Positions 23,975 through 36,769 of a stretch of 64,000 bases of DNA are shown one piece after another; the first letter of the stretch is position 1; the number at the start of each line of letters is the position of its first letter. The notes under the pieces are model-generated. The model was given only the letters and a program-made list of their open reading frames with translations. It had not been told where the DNA came from and did not search any database. The position numbers and the translations under genes are program-made. The stretch comes from Sclerotinia nivalis (Eukaryota > Ascomycota > Leotiomycetes > Helotiales > Sclerotiniaceae): NCBI GenBank assembly GCA_029531795.1, contig JAPEIS010000016.1:1736001-1800000 (forward strand), written 5' to 3'.

Positions 23975-24446
23975 ATGAAAGTAAAGATCAGAACATGGAA
24001 TGCGGTCGCCACTTGGAGGTGGGATCTTGACGAAGACGATGTCTGTGGTATTTGCCAGGTACATTTCGATGGGACATGTCCCACTTGCAAATATCCTGGC
24101 GATGATTGTAGTTTGTGTATGATTTTTCTCATTTTTCATAATTTCGCATTCATGATTCGCAGTACAGCTAATTATGAGTCGAAAATAGTATCAGGGAAAT
24201 GCGGGCACAATTTCCATATGGTTAGTTTTGACATCGCACTGATTGACGGAACGACCGTTGATAAAGATTCAGCATTGCATAGTAGAGTGGATTAAACAGG
24301 ATTCTTCCAAGGGACAGTGTCCTATGTGCAGACAGAGTAAGATCGTTTGGGAATCGAGGAGATTATCGCAAAAGATATTGACTGATTGTGCAGAATTCGA
24401 ATGGACCGACAATACGACGGCGCCAGAGCCAGCTCAACCTTCATGA
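23975..24446 (+). CDS. apc11: Anaphase-promoting complex subunit 11 (RING-H2 ubiquitin ligase)
   Basis: Three exons: 23975-24116, 24189-24220 and 24273-24446; the introns are 72 and 52 nt. The product is 115 residues. It opens MKVKIRTWNAVATWRW, closely matching APC11 of animals and yeasts. The zinc ligands are all present: Cys24, Cys27, Cys35, Cys38, Cys45, Cys52, His54, His57, Cys60, Cys74 and Cys77, the expanded RING-H2 of APC11. The 32-nt middle exon encodes GKCGHNFHM; without both introns the RING is broken, so splicing is firmly supported. With cullin-like APC2 it forms the catalytic core of the APC/C, recruiting the E2 that ubiquitinates cyclins and securin in mitosis. The C-terminal ~35 residues beyond CPMCRQ are a less conserved, acidic extension found in some fungal forms. 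The second intron lacks a perfect branch consensus (ACTGATTG). Confidence 0.96.
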
Positions 24447-25467
24447 TCGAACAGACGCTCATATGGGAGCGAGAACATACGACACCCGAGACACTACCAT
24501 CGAGAATAGGGAATTGTTTTATGTTATGCGGCGTTGGTCATGTAAATAAGAAAGCAAGTTGAGCAGGCGTTGGACGGCGATATTTGATACCCTCGGATTA
24601 TAAACAGAATACATGAATTTTTTGTAGCAATATGCGGAGTCCCATATCGAATTTTAATGCCTTATCGAAATATGAATACACTAGAATCATACTTTTCCAT
24701 GTTCTTGTCATGTTTTCACGAATCAATCACTCGACTCTCCAACATATTTACCGGCACAATTGCAAGCATTATGGACTTATTTGCTACCTCTCCCCCTCTC
24801 TTCGAACCAATTACTCGAACCACCACCACATCCACCCTATGATCCCAGTCTTGGATTTATCTCAGCTATTACTTGGAACAATATAGCACAAGTCCGATGC
24901 CCATGTATTAATTTCGAAAGTTCACGGGTTGAGCGCTGACATGGCTCAAGTTTGGATACAGGTCTTTCAAGCTTTCAGAGCCTGTGAAATTTGCCTCAAA
25001 CAAAATTTATAGGCTACAGGTGTTCCTGGATTGACTAAGTTGACTATTCCTGTCAAGGAGATGCCGGCTTTAATAGGTTCATGTTGGTTCTGGCTTGATA
25101 TTTGCATTCAACACGCACCCCCTTCGTCAACATACACGCTCCTTTCCAACACACATCCTTTGTCTCTGAAATTGACCATATTTGGTAAACACTTCTCTTA
25201 AAATTTTCGCAAGATGCCTTCAATTTTTTCATCTCGGAGTGCCCTTCATGATGTTTTCTGGTCCTCACAGTCGACCGGACTATCGGTTCGATCCCGTACC
25301 TATCCCGCTACCCCGCCAAGCGTGACCCACTTCGAGCTCGTGCAGCTCTAGATGGCTGATCCCTTGGTTGGCTTGGGTAGAAAGTCTGACGACTTTTTGG
25401 CCTCTGCATGGAAGCAATATCAAGCTCTCATCAACACTATATTTTATCAATCACAACTACTTTTACC
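24447..25467. other. Intergenic stretch between APC11 and the 5S gene
   Basis: No gene is recognised. It includes the presumed 3' end of the APC11 transcript. GGTTCGATCC near 25285 resembles a tRNA B box, but the flanking bases do not form a T-arm of five pairs. Confidence 0.5.
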
Positions 25468-25586
25468 ACATACGACCATAGACTGAGGAGAATTGGGCAT
25501 CCCGTCCGCTCTGCCATACACAAGCCTCAGATCGGTAGATTAGTAGTTGGGTGGGTGACCACCAGCGAATCCCTACTGTTGTATGT
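25468..25586 (+). rRNA. 5S ribosomal RNA gene
   Basis: The 119-nt sequence starts ACATACGACCATAGACTGAG and ends GTTGTATGT, followed at once by a T run (to 25592) that serves as RNA polymerase III terminator. Helix I pairs 25468-25476 with 25578-25586 (nine pairs, one G-U). Helix II pairs CTGAGG (25483-25488) with CCTCAG (25525-25530). The conserved blocks CCCGTCCGCTC, TTAGTAGTTGGGTGGG and TGACCACCAGCGAATCCC match fungal 5S RNA; the second and third cover the internal control region bound by TFIIIA. Filamentous ascomycetes carry dispersed single 5S genes outside the rDNA array, as here. Intact helices suggest a functional gene, although fungal genomes also hold 5S variants and pseudogenes. Confidence 0.95.
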
Positions 25587-25592
25587 TTTTTT

Positions 25593-27180
25593 GGCATTTT
25601 TTTTTCCACGATCTACTATAATTGTCGATATTTTGAAGTATATGTTTGGTAACAGCGATTGCAGCATCACAAACATATACAGCCCCAAATCTTCATAACT
25701 CGCTACGGTCGGGATTGGGTAAGTAAATGGGTATCTATTCCCCCAACAGAAGTGCCAACATTTACACGATCCCGAAATTTGTTCTACGGTGTAATGATTA
25801 ACGCAGTAGAATTTTGATTCCAGAGATATTGGTTTGATTGCTATTAGAAGGTTCATTCATGAACATTCTTTCCTTCCATACTAAGTTTGGAGCTGGGATT
25901 TCAGAATTGCACTAATTTTTACTTTTTTAGCTTTTGCCGAAGTCCGCCCCTGATTTCTATCTGAACTGGAGCAAAGTCACACTGAATCTTATGTAGTGTA
26001 CACTGAATTTTGGAAAACTGTAAGATCTCCGTTCTCTCCTACTAAAATGTTTCAATTTTATCAGTACCCAGTAAAGACAAGCTGAAAAAGGAACTGCACT
26101 GCCCTTCCATCCCATAGTTGGTGGTGGAAGATGTTCGTTCTGTTCTGTTGCTGCAGCGCTGTGGAATGGAACTTTTGCCTTCCCTTGTAGGAGTTCACGT
26201 TTCTATGTTTCTATTCTACCTTGATGGGCTTTGATTTCAGCGGCGGACTCGGGCTTGTTTATTCTGCCGTTATATGGAACAAGGCTTCCTGCATTCATAG
26301 TCTCCCTTGTTCTACTAAACTATTATGTGTGCTGTTTCTTGTTCATTCGCCAAGTCCATTTAAAGCGATAGACTGTGTCATCCATTTCAGAATTCAGGCG
26401 ATCGATGTCTTGCATACTCTACCTTTAACTTTGCCGTAATCACTTCATTGTCAGAATTGGTCTCTGTTACTTGTGACATCTTTGATCATGCAAGCCACGG
26501 AGTTTGAGGTTCTAGCAACAGTTCATCATTGAGTGCCGCAGGATTACTTATTCCATTGTCTCGATCTTCCCTTTCATTTAGCTTCGTAAGAGTATGTAGA
26601 ATATATTTAATCTTCACAACATTTAATATTTGCACAGCATTATACGCAATTGCATCGCCTTGTATTTGCATTTTTTCACACAGTGGTCTAGACTCGTGTA
26701 CCAAATTCTGGAACAAAGTAGGCCCGACCTCAATGTTTTTGTGTTATTAATTGTCGGATAGATAGGCTGTTCAACGTTTGACCTACATGCGCCACATTAT
26801 GCAGGCATTCGTATATCCTCACACAGCTCCATTAAAGATATTGACCAATCGTAACCTTCAATTGAGAGAGAAACTCGGCTTCATATTCGGCCCGTGTTAA
26901 GATAGTGCGGGGCAGCGACGTTTTGATGGTTTCGCGTCGTACAAGACAAGGGGTAAAGCGCAAGCAACCCTTTGAGGATAAAGACGACGATCTACTTGGC
27001 ATAGTATTCCTTGTTCGCGTTCCTGTGTATCCAGTGATGTATGCAGATCCAATGTACAGCTGCATGATATTGTAAGCGAGTACTTTCTTTCAACATCGCG
27101 ATACTATTCACAGTCGCCATACTCATTTTGTCACATCATTGCATCGCTGAAGCTCTGAGCATTGTCCTCCATAAGCCACC
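25593..27180. other. Intergenic stretch between the 5S gene and the hydrolase gene
   Basis: No recognised gene. A 77-codon minus-strand frame at 26832-27065 has a plausible start but no family match; I do not call it. The last ~100 bp before 27181 act as the hydrolase promoter or leader. Confidence 0.5.
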
Positions 27181-28581
27181 ATGTATCATCCGCTACTTCA
27201 ATTAGCATTTTTCGTATTCTTTCTAGCTCCTCGGAACGTAGGGTCCGCCCCAGTCTACCAATATCATCGTGAACCTCAAGCCACTGAAGCCTTTGCGTCA
27301 AGAGATTATTTTTATGTTGGTGGTGAATATGTTACTACCTCCACCAATAATACTTTGTTTATTAATCAGATGTACGTGGAACACATTGTTCCAAGTCGGA
27401 TCGAACAGCCTTATCCCATCGTCTTTATCCATGGTCAGGGAATGACCGGCACTGTACGTACCCTCCTTTAGTCATCGCTACATATCTTCCTTAGTTACAT
27501 AAGCTTCATACTATGTATCCAAATCTAACTTTGAACAGAACTGGCTCAACAAACCCGATGGATCACCAGGATGGGGAACTTATTTCTTATCCCATAACTA
27601 CGAAATATATATCCTAGACCAAACGGCAAGAGGTAGAAGCGCTTGGAATCCAAGTGGTAATACGACGTTGATAAGTTATCCGGCGGAGAGAATCATGCAG
27701 AGATTTACGGCGACGGAAAAATACGGGTTATGGCCTCAAGCGCGGTTGCATAATCAGTGGCCTGGTGTAAGTTTGCCTTCATTGTATTTGCTTTATACTT
27801 TAGCGAGTAATAGGTACTTCCAAACGAGTGAGCACACTAATTCCGGCGGTTGTGGCCATAGAATGGCTCAATAGGCGACCCCATTTTCGACGCCTTCTAC
27901 GCTTCCAATGTTCAATTTCAATCCGACACCGTAATCCAAGAGATAAACATGCAAAACGCAGGCGCAGCACTCCTCAATCGTACAGGTCCAGCAGTTCTAT
28001 TGAGTCATTCGCAAGGTGGTCTTATGCCATGGGTTATAGCGGACAAGATTCCGGAACTAGTCAAAGCTATCGTCTCAATTGAGCCGACGGGCCCTCCATT
28101 TCAAGACGTACTTTTTCCCCCAACGACACCGGGGGGATCTGCAAGGAAGTACGGGATCACCGATATTCCGTTGCAATATGAACCGGACTTGGGGGTTCGA
28201 GAAGTGTTGGAGAAAGTGCTTGTTAGGAATAAAAATGCGGGAGAGGGCGAGTTAGAGGAATGTTGGTTGCAAAGAGAGCCGACGAGAAAGCTCAAAAATC
28301 TGAGGGGAGTTAAAGTGTTAGTGGAAACTGGGGAAGCGAGCTTTCATAGGGTTTATGATGGATGTACGGTGGAATATCTGAGACAAGCGGGAGTGGAGGT
28401 GGAGTGGATGAAGTTGGGGGAGGGAGTGGAGAAGGGACAGGGAGAGCAGGGGAAGGGGCACGAGGACCACCTCGTGAGCAGTGTACATGGGAATGGTCAT
28501 ATGCAGTTCTTGGAAAGGAATAGTGATATGATTGCAGGGGTACTTGAGGGCTGGATCCGGGGGGCTGTTGAGCAGGTTTAG
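27181..28581 (+). CDS. Secreted alpha/beta-hydrolase (esterase-like)
   Basis: Three exons: 27181-27453, 27539-27766 and 27862-28581; the introns are 85 nt (GTACGT..AACAG) and 95 nt (GTAAGT..CATAG). The product is 406 residues. For intron 2 I chose the acceptor at 27861 because it keeps frame and gives [15 protein letters not shown]; the next AG, at 27874, would shift the frame. Residues 1-23 form a signal peptide, with a hydrophobic core [12 protein letters not shown] and probable cleavage after GSA. HGQG (84-87) is the oxyanion-hole loop. The nucleophile elbow is SHSQGG with Ser217. A candidate acid is Glu325 in [11 protein letters not shown], and the catalytic His is His380 in GNGHMQF. The fold and triad are clear; the substrate is not. 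A secreted esterase or lipase-like role on plant or microbial material is inference. The segment just before the catalytic His is Gly/Lys/Glu-rich and low-complexity. Confidence 0.9.
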
Positions 28582-30780
28582 GGGCAGCTTGGGGCGATTG
28601 ATAGAGGATCGGGAGGCGAATTTTTTTGGAGAGGTGGGACAATTGACGTGGTGAGATCGATGATGAGATTCCGGGACATCACATGAATGGAATGAGGAAA
28701 AGTTTGGACAACAAATGGGAAACGAAACGAAGAATGGAAATGGAAATTGTAATGTGATCGCAACCCAGTGAGCTTAAGCCACTACCTCTTTTTCTAGCAT
28801 GCGTCTCACGTGATTGGCTACCAAGACCTCCCGGCAAGAGGAAGGAAAAGTGAGAGCTTGGGTCCCCTGGATAGTCTAGCATGATGACTGGAGTTCCAGT
28901 GCAAAGGCATTGAAGTCACTGCCTACATTGCCCATTTTGATCACTAATCTGACTATTTTGCAGACAGAAATATTTTGATCCTTATCATGGCAGACGTCCA
29001 GTTCTAGAAAGGCTTGGCAATGCGACAGTACCCCGCATTACACGTGATATATACTAATCGGCACATTGGTTTAAACTTCCTAACATTCATGCCATTCAAC
29101 CTTCATTAACTACACAATTGCATACTTTTACGATATTTGTTCGACTTCTCGGCTTTCGACATGGCGCGTTCTGGACTGTATTGGATATCCTTGGTATCTT
29201 AGGGTTACAGCTTGCTAGACTTACTCGCAATCGTTCAAAGTTTCTGGCAATATGGGCTCTGAGGCGGCCCGCGGGATTACATCACAATGGCCTAACCAAG
29301 ATAAGACTTATAAAGAGGTTAAATTTCACCAATCACATCGTCCCTGCGTGAGTCTTGACATGTCAACAGCAAAACATTGCTAGCACATGAGTGTCTATGC
29401 CCCACCCACTCGGTATCTTTAGGTTAAACTTCTGCTAAATCTTAACTTCAAGCCGACTCATCGGTCAATGTTCGCCAAGGGTCTATGGAAAAGAGTTCTG
29501 CGAGTGAAACGTCGCATTAATCATACTTGGAAAGGTTTTCTTGTTTTTGTCTCTTCCTCTTATGAGGAGATATGACCACCTCGTGACCTACTGGATATGG
29601 TTCAAATGTCGAGTGTAGTGGTCTAAACTTTACGTTGGAATGCTAGACTGCATGTGGGCATTGATTTCTAAAGTAAGCTTCTCACATTTACACCTTTTCC
29701 ATTACGCAACTCATCGCCCATCTTGTCGGTTACATTTTGGGTAGCCAAGACCTCAATTTGGCATTATTATAACTTGAAGAAGCAATTGTGAACTCAAATC
29801 TTTCTGATTTAGTATTGTGGAAAGCTTCCATATATTAGAAACCCGCTATCATTAATAATCAAAGTAAAACGCATGATGTGGTCATTCCTCAGTTCTCGGG
29901 CATCTGAGAATTCCGTTGAATAAATGTTGCTAGATGCTCCAAGTGGGAAAGTTCCTTAGTTTCTTCGTAGAAAGTATTGTTGAACTCAAAATACGACACC
30001 GCATCGAGACTACTATCTACAATTCCCACAAGTGTGAGCCGCAATTCGATGTTGTTCGTTAGTTAGGCTTTAAAATTGTCTAGCATCCCACCAATCGACC
30101 GAGGATGTAAGTGCTTATGTAAAACCACATCAATCACGCCTTGGAGGTCTTTTTATCCCCCACGTAAATATTGGCCATGGATTCCAATCATTGCCCAGTA
30201 TCTTTTGAGTTGTTGTCCTTGTAGAATGTCAGCTGTGTTTGATGTCTTGTATATCATAGTTTGATCTTGATCAGATGTTTCCGGTGAATCATACGATCCG
30301 TGGAGTAATATATACCCGTGCAAAGCTCTATGCGTTGTACCTCCTCCAATTTGATGTGAAGTTTCTTTAAAAAAAATGATACCATTAGCTCTAGTAGGCC
30401 ATTTTCCGATCATTCTCATAGACTGTTCAATATTTTGCTAGTATAAGCGAAAATTCCCCACCTAAGACTTTGATCTAGTTCCTTTTACTTTTATATGGAA
30501 TCCCCTGAAGTGCATTCAGACCAATCAAATTCCTTTCGTAAGGATAAACTCAATCTTTAGACCTTGGTGGCGGGAAAATCATCAATGCAGAGGATTTTCT
30601 TCGGAGAGTATTCCCGCATAATCCCTTCATCGTTATGGTTGAGTAAACAATATTGATCATTGCCGAAGCATTACCGGAGACTAATCCTTCGTACCCCCAG
30701 CTTTATGTTATACTTTTCCTACTTCATTTACCTTTTCCGCCGTCTCGGCGTTTGGATCGTGAAGCTTTTCACGAAGCTCA
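28582..30780. other. Intergenic stretch, no recognised gene
   Basis: Nothing here resembles a known gene or RNA. Short frames (for example 29118-29351) show no family features. Confidence 0.5.
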
Positions 30781-30787
30781 ATGAAAA

Positions 30788-32140
30788 GTTTTTGCAAGAT
30801 GGGAAATAAAGTTCAGGATTCCCGAAGCTCAACCATTATGGTCACCCATTACTCGGGATCGATATTTCCAGGAGTTCGTTGCACATCTCCACAATACAGC
30901 GCATGGCTACATCATTTCAGCACAGCGAAGGTTTCTGTACTTACCAATCATGAAGCCTCCTCAGACTTTTGTTGCTCATCTCGAAAATACACTTCAGCTA
31001 TCCCCTGAATATCTTCTATTTTCTCCTTCTTGGAGTCATGTTATTGTTGATTCCTGTAGTAAGCGAAAAGCTTGTTGCGTACATTGAGTTTACAGATCGG
31101 ACTAGTTCAAGACGTAAACCTTACCTCATGAATTAGCTACTCATGACCCAACAATAACAAGTCCATGACCTGTGTCACTTGGACGGTAATTGTCATTACC
31201 TGGAACGATGTTTACGCAGAATTTTCCATCTTGATTGAAAAGAACACTGTTGCATTTCATCCCAGTACAGTTCCCAATCTCTTGCCATTGTTGCATACGC
31301 CGAATTTTCCATTTCGATTTAGTGTAACAGTATTCCATACCAGCCCAGTGCTGTTCCCCACTGTCGAATCATGTAGACCTCCAACATCTTTGTTGCACAT
31401 CATAAAAATATACTTCGAGACAACTTTATACCCACCCAGCCAGTAGAGTTCCTAGGTTGTCGCCTGTATCGAGTAATGCAGAACTTCTAGCCGACGTGTT
31501 GCATATCTCATGAATATACTTTTCAGTTCAAGTGAGCCAACCCAGCCTAGCTCTCGGGCATGAAACCTAAAGGAGGACTCTGAACATCTATTGTTGCACA
31601 TCTCCAAAATATGCCTCGAGTCAGCCGAGATTAAGTTTCAGGCATCCAGCAAATGAAGCAATACATGCAGCTTCTGTTGCACATCTACAAATTTGATATT
31701 CGGCGTCGCATCCACTTCAGCCTCAACTTCAGCCTCGCCGGGTATGAATTCATCAATGGAAAGTCTTAAAAATACATTTGTTGCACATCTCAAAATATGC
31801 TTCGACTCAGCCACTTCTTTAATTTTGTTTGTAAGCTTCCACATCGTCGGCAAGAGCATTTTGTTGCACATCTGAAAAATACACCTTCAGACTATTGCTT
31901 TCTATCCACTTCAAAGCGGGTATGGATTTGTTGGCTTTTGAATTCTTCTTACATATCGCGCAATATGCTTTCAGTCACCCTGGTTTAAGTTTCCGAAGTC
32001 AGGGAATTGGAAGGATTGTAAGTAGTTCTGTTGCATATCTACTAAATAGACCTTCGGCGTCGGTTTCTTGCTTGATCTCATACAGTGGAGATTTATCTAT
32101 TCTCGATATTTGTGGTATAAATATCTCTCGGAAATTCTTT
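30788..32140. repeat. Phased motif array, block 1 (~93-bp spacing)
   Basis: A ~30-bp block, plus-strand core TTGTTGCACATCT followed by NNAAAATAYRCTTCRG, recurs with GTTGC (or its equivalent) at 30878, 30971, 31074, 31290, 31392, 31498, 31593, 31676, 31780, 31863, 31948 and 32030. Weaker members are near 30790, 31249 and 32110. Most intervals are 82-106 bp. Sequence between blocks is mostly unalignable, unlike an ordinary minisatellite. Read on the minus strand each block is TCGAAGYATATTTT..AG then ATRTGCAACA, like a pyrimidine tract and 3' splice site. Stops and changing frame argue against a protein repeat. I do not recognise the family. Confidence 0.75.
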
Positions 32141-35100
32141 GAGTTGAATTGATCAGAGTCGTTAACCAGTTAGCTGGCTGATCAGTATTGATTGAAAGCA
32201 GTTAATATAAGTTGGTAAGTTAAGATTGTAGAAATCGTTTAGTTAGTGAGGATATATTTTTGTTGATTAGTAGTAGATCAGCGAAGATTTTTGAAATTTG
32301 TTCAAGTTTGAACGGGGTTTGAAATATACTTTTGGGGGGTTTTTTTCAAGTAAGATTATGAAAAGATTTTTCGCATAATTATCTACTTTTAAAGCCCTGA
32401 AAACAGTATGATGAATAATTCTTCTTTGTTGATAGCTTAGTTGATTCATCTCTATAGCGACCGTACGAATTGTTCATTAATAGCTAGCCATTAGTAATTA
32501 GTCACTATAGAAAAACCATGCACTGCTGAACCATTAGTCTAATCCTATAAAGGAACTGACTTGCCTTCTTTATTATATATACCTGTGTGTATAATACATC
32601 CCGTTGAAGTATCTTGAAGTCTTGAAGAAAAACTCAGATAAATATGTTTCAAGGCAATGATAGATGCTGTTGCATATTACAAGTTGTCTTCTTTGCTAAT
32701 ATACTGATATTTTACTTTTCTGAAAATGCAATAGGAATCATTCCAATTTAAACTTAGTACAGTCTATGATCACTACGGTCTATGATTACTAGTTAATGAT
32801 CACTACAGTCAATAATCATTACAATCAATGATTACTACGGTCAATGATCGTGCTACACACCAACATTTATAGTACTAGACTCTACTATCCCCAGTGAAAT
32901 CACTCTATAAAATGAGCTCTTCAAAGGAAGTTTATTTGGAGCCGGTTCAATATCGCGAATACCCTATACCACTAGTATGTGGGAACGGTGGTCATATGAA
33001 CTGTACTTGCATTTCTAGTAAATCTCAAAAGTCACAACATGTAAGTGCCATGGGGAATCCAGGAACGGCTTTTTGGAATCTTCTCGAATAAATATGTCAC
33101 TTGAATTTTATATAGGGCTATTGTTGCATATCTTCTTTCCAAAACCCGACAGCTGGTATCCAAATTGCAGAGGCTTTTTTGATTTTGACTGGTTGAGAGG
33201 GTGCAGTTGGGATATCATGGGATGTGGCTTTGTTACACCGCTGCATTGAGCAGGCTGTTTGTTGCAAACGTATATTTAGCGCAGATATCCCATTTGTTGC
33301 ACGGTTTGAGAAATGCGAGTCCTCTGTAACTATAGCAACAGGCCAATGGGGAAAAGCATGACACATGGCTTTGTGTTGCACATCTGAATTCAGGGCACGC
33401 GAGTTTCCATGAGAACTATGTAGATAGCTCGGTGGGAAAGTCAGATGATATTACATTTTGTTGCAGGTCTGAAAACGGAACGGGCTATGAGTTATGAACT
33501 AAATCAGCAGCCATGTGAAGTAGTCGCAGGATATGTATATTTTGCAGTTTAAACTTCAGATATTGAAACTACCAACGGCAACTTCAACGTTGTATAGAAA
33601 CGTGACAGGAAGCTGATCTGGTCGCATTCTAGAATCAGCGCACGCGAGTCCTGAGAGGACTGTATCAACATTGTGCTCAAGGAAATAGAGTGCCTTGTTT
33701 CCAAATTTGCAACACAATCAATTTCTCACCAGATTTCCTATAGGGCTTTCGACTACGTGACGTAAACGTCAGATGATGTTTGTTTGTTGCAGGTCTGGAT
33801 TTCGGGCTGCTCCGAGGGGTTTTGAATTATACTAGTAGCTCTGAAATTATATCAGCAGCTTGGCAGGAGGTCGGGAGATAGCCCTTTGGTGCATCGTACA
33901 GATCTGCATTTTGTTTCTCAAGTCATATCAACATTTCCGCGGGGCCAGAAGAATCAGTCATTGACCTGGAAATTGACGTCAAGTAAACTCAATTATAGTG
34001 TTACCCAGTTCAACCAATTGAAACTCGCAGGTTATTCAATTCAAGTAACTGGACTACCAATCTGGGCATGGAATTACTAACTACACTGCCAGTAAATCAG
34101 TGTGCTCGCGGAGCAAGTTTGAGTGGTTGACTACTGTGCACACTTGTTTACAACGGCCACACTGATCCTACTCATGCAACCAGAAATCGCGCAACTCCGA
34201 AACTCTATATACATACCAGAAGACAATGAACTTCAAAAGAAATAACCTGATTTCTCTAGCGTTCGACTTTTATACTTTCTGGAAGTATAAGTAACATTTT
34301 GCCATGGAATGATAAACTAAAAGAAGAACACTCTGGCCTCTTCTAGCTTGATTCGCAATTTCACACTTGCTGGCTGTATAACTACTAACTAGATTACTCA
34401 GGTGGTGTTAAAACTGGAAATTTATAACCAGTTAAGAGCCCGTTCAATGCCCAGCTCACAGAAATCTAATTTGAAATATAGAGCAAATTTAGTATCAAAT
34501 TGAGTTCCACTTTTGAAATTACAATTCTATTTCAGGCCAGCAAAATATGAATTTGCCAGGCAAATCACAAATTTCTATGAGCTGTGTTACGGTCAATATA
34601 GGGATGTTCGTAGTATAGTGGGAAATCTCTGTAAAATCTCTTCAATACTGGGCTGTATCGGGTAGACCGCGTACGCCGTCGTACTAATGATTTCCCGTAT
34701 AGGTATTAAAAGAAGAGTTTTTCTATCACTTAAAAGGATAATGGAAAGCTTTGATACTGTTTTTCAACTAGTTGATTCTTTGCTACGTTATTCTTACAAG
34801 CTGGTCATCGAACGGGCTTTAAGTGACTAGAAAGTTTCTACAATCTTTAATCAATGAACTGGGTTTTTGAGTCCGGACGTCTTCTAAATGCGGGGTAAGG
34901 TACGCTAGTCGAACATAATATATATGATTGGAAGAACTAGTGTTCACTTTGGGCTTACTTCTATTAGCGAGTCGAAGCGAGGACTAAAAGGGTTAAGCTG
35001 ACCTCCATTTGTCGACTCAAGTCTGAGCTAAAATATGAAATACCGGTATTAGGTTATTGGGATGTTCTCTAGCGCCCGATATTGGTCACAAGTATTGAAA

Positions 35101-36363
35101 TTTTGTTGCATATCTCAGATGCGTTGTCTCAGTCAATGTGACGACTTGATGAGTTTCTTAACACATCTGAACATGAATATATTGAACTCAATATCGCTAG
35201 TTACCTTGCATTGACCTGTTGTTTCTCTTGTCTTTCGTTCCATCTATTGCAAATCTGATGTGGCCATATGCGAAGTTGTTGATGACCATATCGAGAACGT
35301 AATATGCCCAATGAGCAAATCATGCATTGTGCGCCATTGATGCTTTATCTCTCGCATCGATCTCTATGCAGCGCTATAGGCATACACCAGCTACGTTGAT
35401 GGTAACATCACAGTAGATTAGCAGTCAATATACCTCCACATATTACCTTGATGGTGATGTGGCGCCGTGCTCAGTTCTACTAAGGTGTTTAAAGCAAAGC
35501 GTATGCTTTAAAGCCCGGGATACATATATAGCATTATCTTCAGCTTGGCACAGAGGCGCCGGACTACCTGGCAACAATGAGGCGCAGTGCTATAGATCAT
35601 CAATATCAGATTCATTATCGATAAGCTCAATACACTTACTTATTTAAAGTTTACCCCAAAGCAGATCAACATTAACGGTATCACGTGAATTGATTCAGCA
35701 GAATTTCAATTGGTGCGGATTAGCTTTTACCAATAGCACCAGAGCGAAGTCCGGAGTACTAGCTTAATCAAAATATCCATTCCAGATTATATTCCAACAC
35801 ATCTTCGTAAGTATAAGATTTGACAATGCCTACGGAAGTGATATAATACCTTCTTGACGTGTATGTACAACCGTACTGGAGCTTCAATATGCGCCACCCT
35901 TATAAGACCGTCAAACTGTTTCTTCTAAAGGTTTGCCTTTCTTTCTTAATATTCGATTTAGCGTTCGAAGTTTTTTCGGAGTTTTGTAGTTTCTGGCCGC
36001 ACGAGTATTATGTGTGTACGTTATGATTGGGCTTTGTTGCATATCTGGTTCCCGACGGGAATTTGATTGTGGTTTTATTTATGGGCTATATCAACAATGT
36101 TGACATGGTTGAAACTCATTATCAACAATTTTGTTGGTTGGACTAAATCGATATCAAAGCTGCCAATAGTGTTGGTCAGCCACTATTCATCGCCGTGAAA
36201 CTCAATTGTGGTGGGTTCGTTCAGTAGATGAGAATTCTGGGGCTTGGGACTATTTGGCGGGTAGTTAGGGGTGTACTGAGTTGAGTCTATGACGTTGATA
36301 TTTTGTAGTAACAATTATACTTCGTAATTTCGTGTGGAGGAAAGGAAAATTGTTGCCATGATG
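32141..36363. other. Intergenic stretch with scattered array motifs
   Basis: No gene is recognised. Copies of GTTGCAYATCT or close relatives occur at about 32669, 33123, 33261, 33296, 33374, 33460, 33786, 35105 and 36036. Those at 33460 and 33786 share extra upstream sequence (GTCAGATGATRTT) and the variant GTTGCAGGTCTG. Those at 33374 and about 33616 share GCACGCGAGT downstream. A ~20-bp tandem repeat of the TACGGTCAATGATCA type fills 32761-32850. Confidence 0.55.
32761..32850. repeat. ~20-bp imperfect tandem repeat
   Basis: About four to five imperfect copies of a unit like CTATGATCACTACGGT. Members read TCTATGATCACTACGG, TCTATGATTACTAGTT, AATGATCACTACAGTC, AATGATTACTACGGTC and AATGATCGTGCTAC. 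Differences are mostly transitions. Confidence 0.7.
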
Positions 36364-36769
36364 TAGTGTTGTAATTAGTATACGGTAGTATAACGGTAGC
36401 TGATATCAAGACTGTACTACGTACGGCAGTATGTATAAAACTCAATATCACTTACAGCCATATATATAATCTAATTACAATAATACTGATAGTATTCAGA
36501 ATACTGGAATTTGCATATTTTGAAGGTATTCCAAACCTATTCGGGTAGATTAATCCTCATTCCAAACCTAATGAGGCTTGGAATGCTTTTAAAATATGCA
36601 AATTCTAGTATTTCAGTATATCCCTAGTGATATTCAATATAAGAATGATATACACTATCCTCAGTGATATAAAATTCAATAATAATTACGGGAATATTTC
36701 TTAAGAATTCGATACGTATCACTAAAATGTGGCGTATTTCAAATACGGAAAATACTAATTACAACACTG
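36364..36769. mobile_element. hAT-like MITE, 406 bp, with internal 39-bp hairpin
   Basis: The terminal inverted repeats share AGTGTTGTAATTAGTA with an outer T (left) or C (right), giving YAGTGTTGTAA, which resembles hAT ends. The 7-bp sequence CATGATG lies directly outside both ends (36357-36363 and 36770-36776); hAT duplications are usually 8 bp, so one base has changed or the ends are off by one. Inside, 36500-36538 and 36574-36612 form a long hairpin whose few mismatches are all transitions, and a smaller CCTCAT/ATGAGG stem sits in its loop. No transposase is encoded. It sits within the motif-family region. Confidence 0.8.

Noticed and set aside
25270..25330. GGTTCGATCC near 25285, like a tRNA B box
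   Set aside because: The flanking bases do not make a five-pair T-stem and no acceptor stem or anticodon arm was found.
26832..27065. 77-codon minus-strand frame divergent from the hydrolase gene
   Set aside because: Reasonable start context but no family match and no other evidence; could be real, but not supportable from sequence alone.
31638..31871. Minus-strand frame over array block 1 as a protein repeat (period ~33 residues, like ankyrin or TPR)
   Set aside because: Spacing is not a multiple of three, the motif falls in all frames in different units, and stops interrupt other units.
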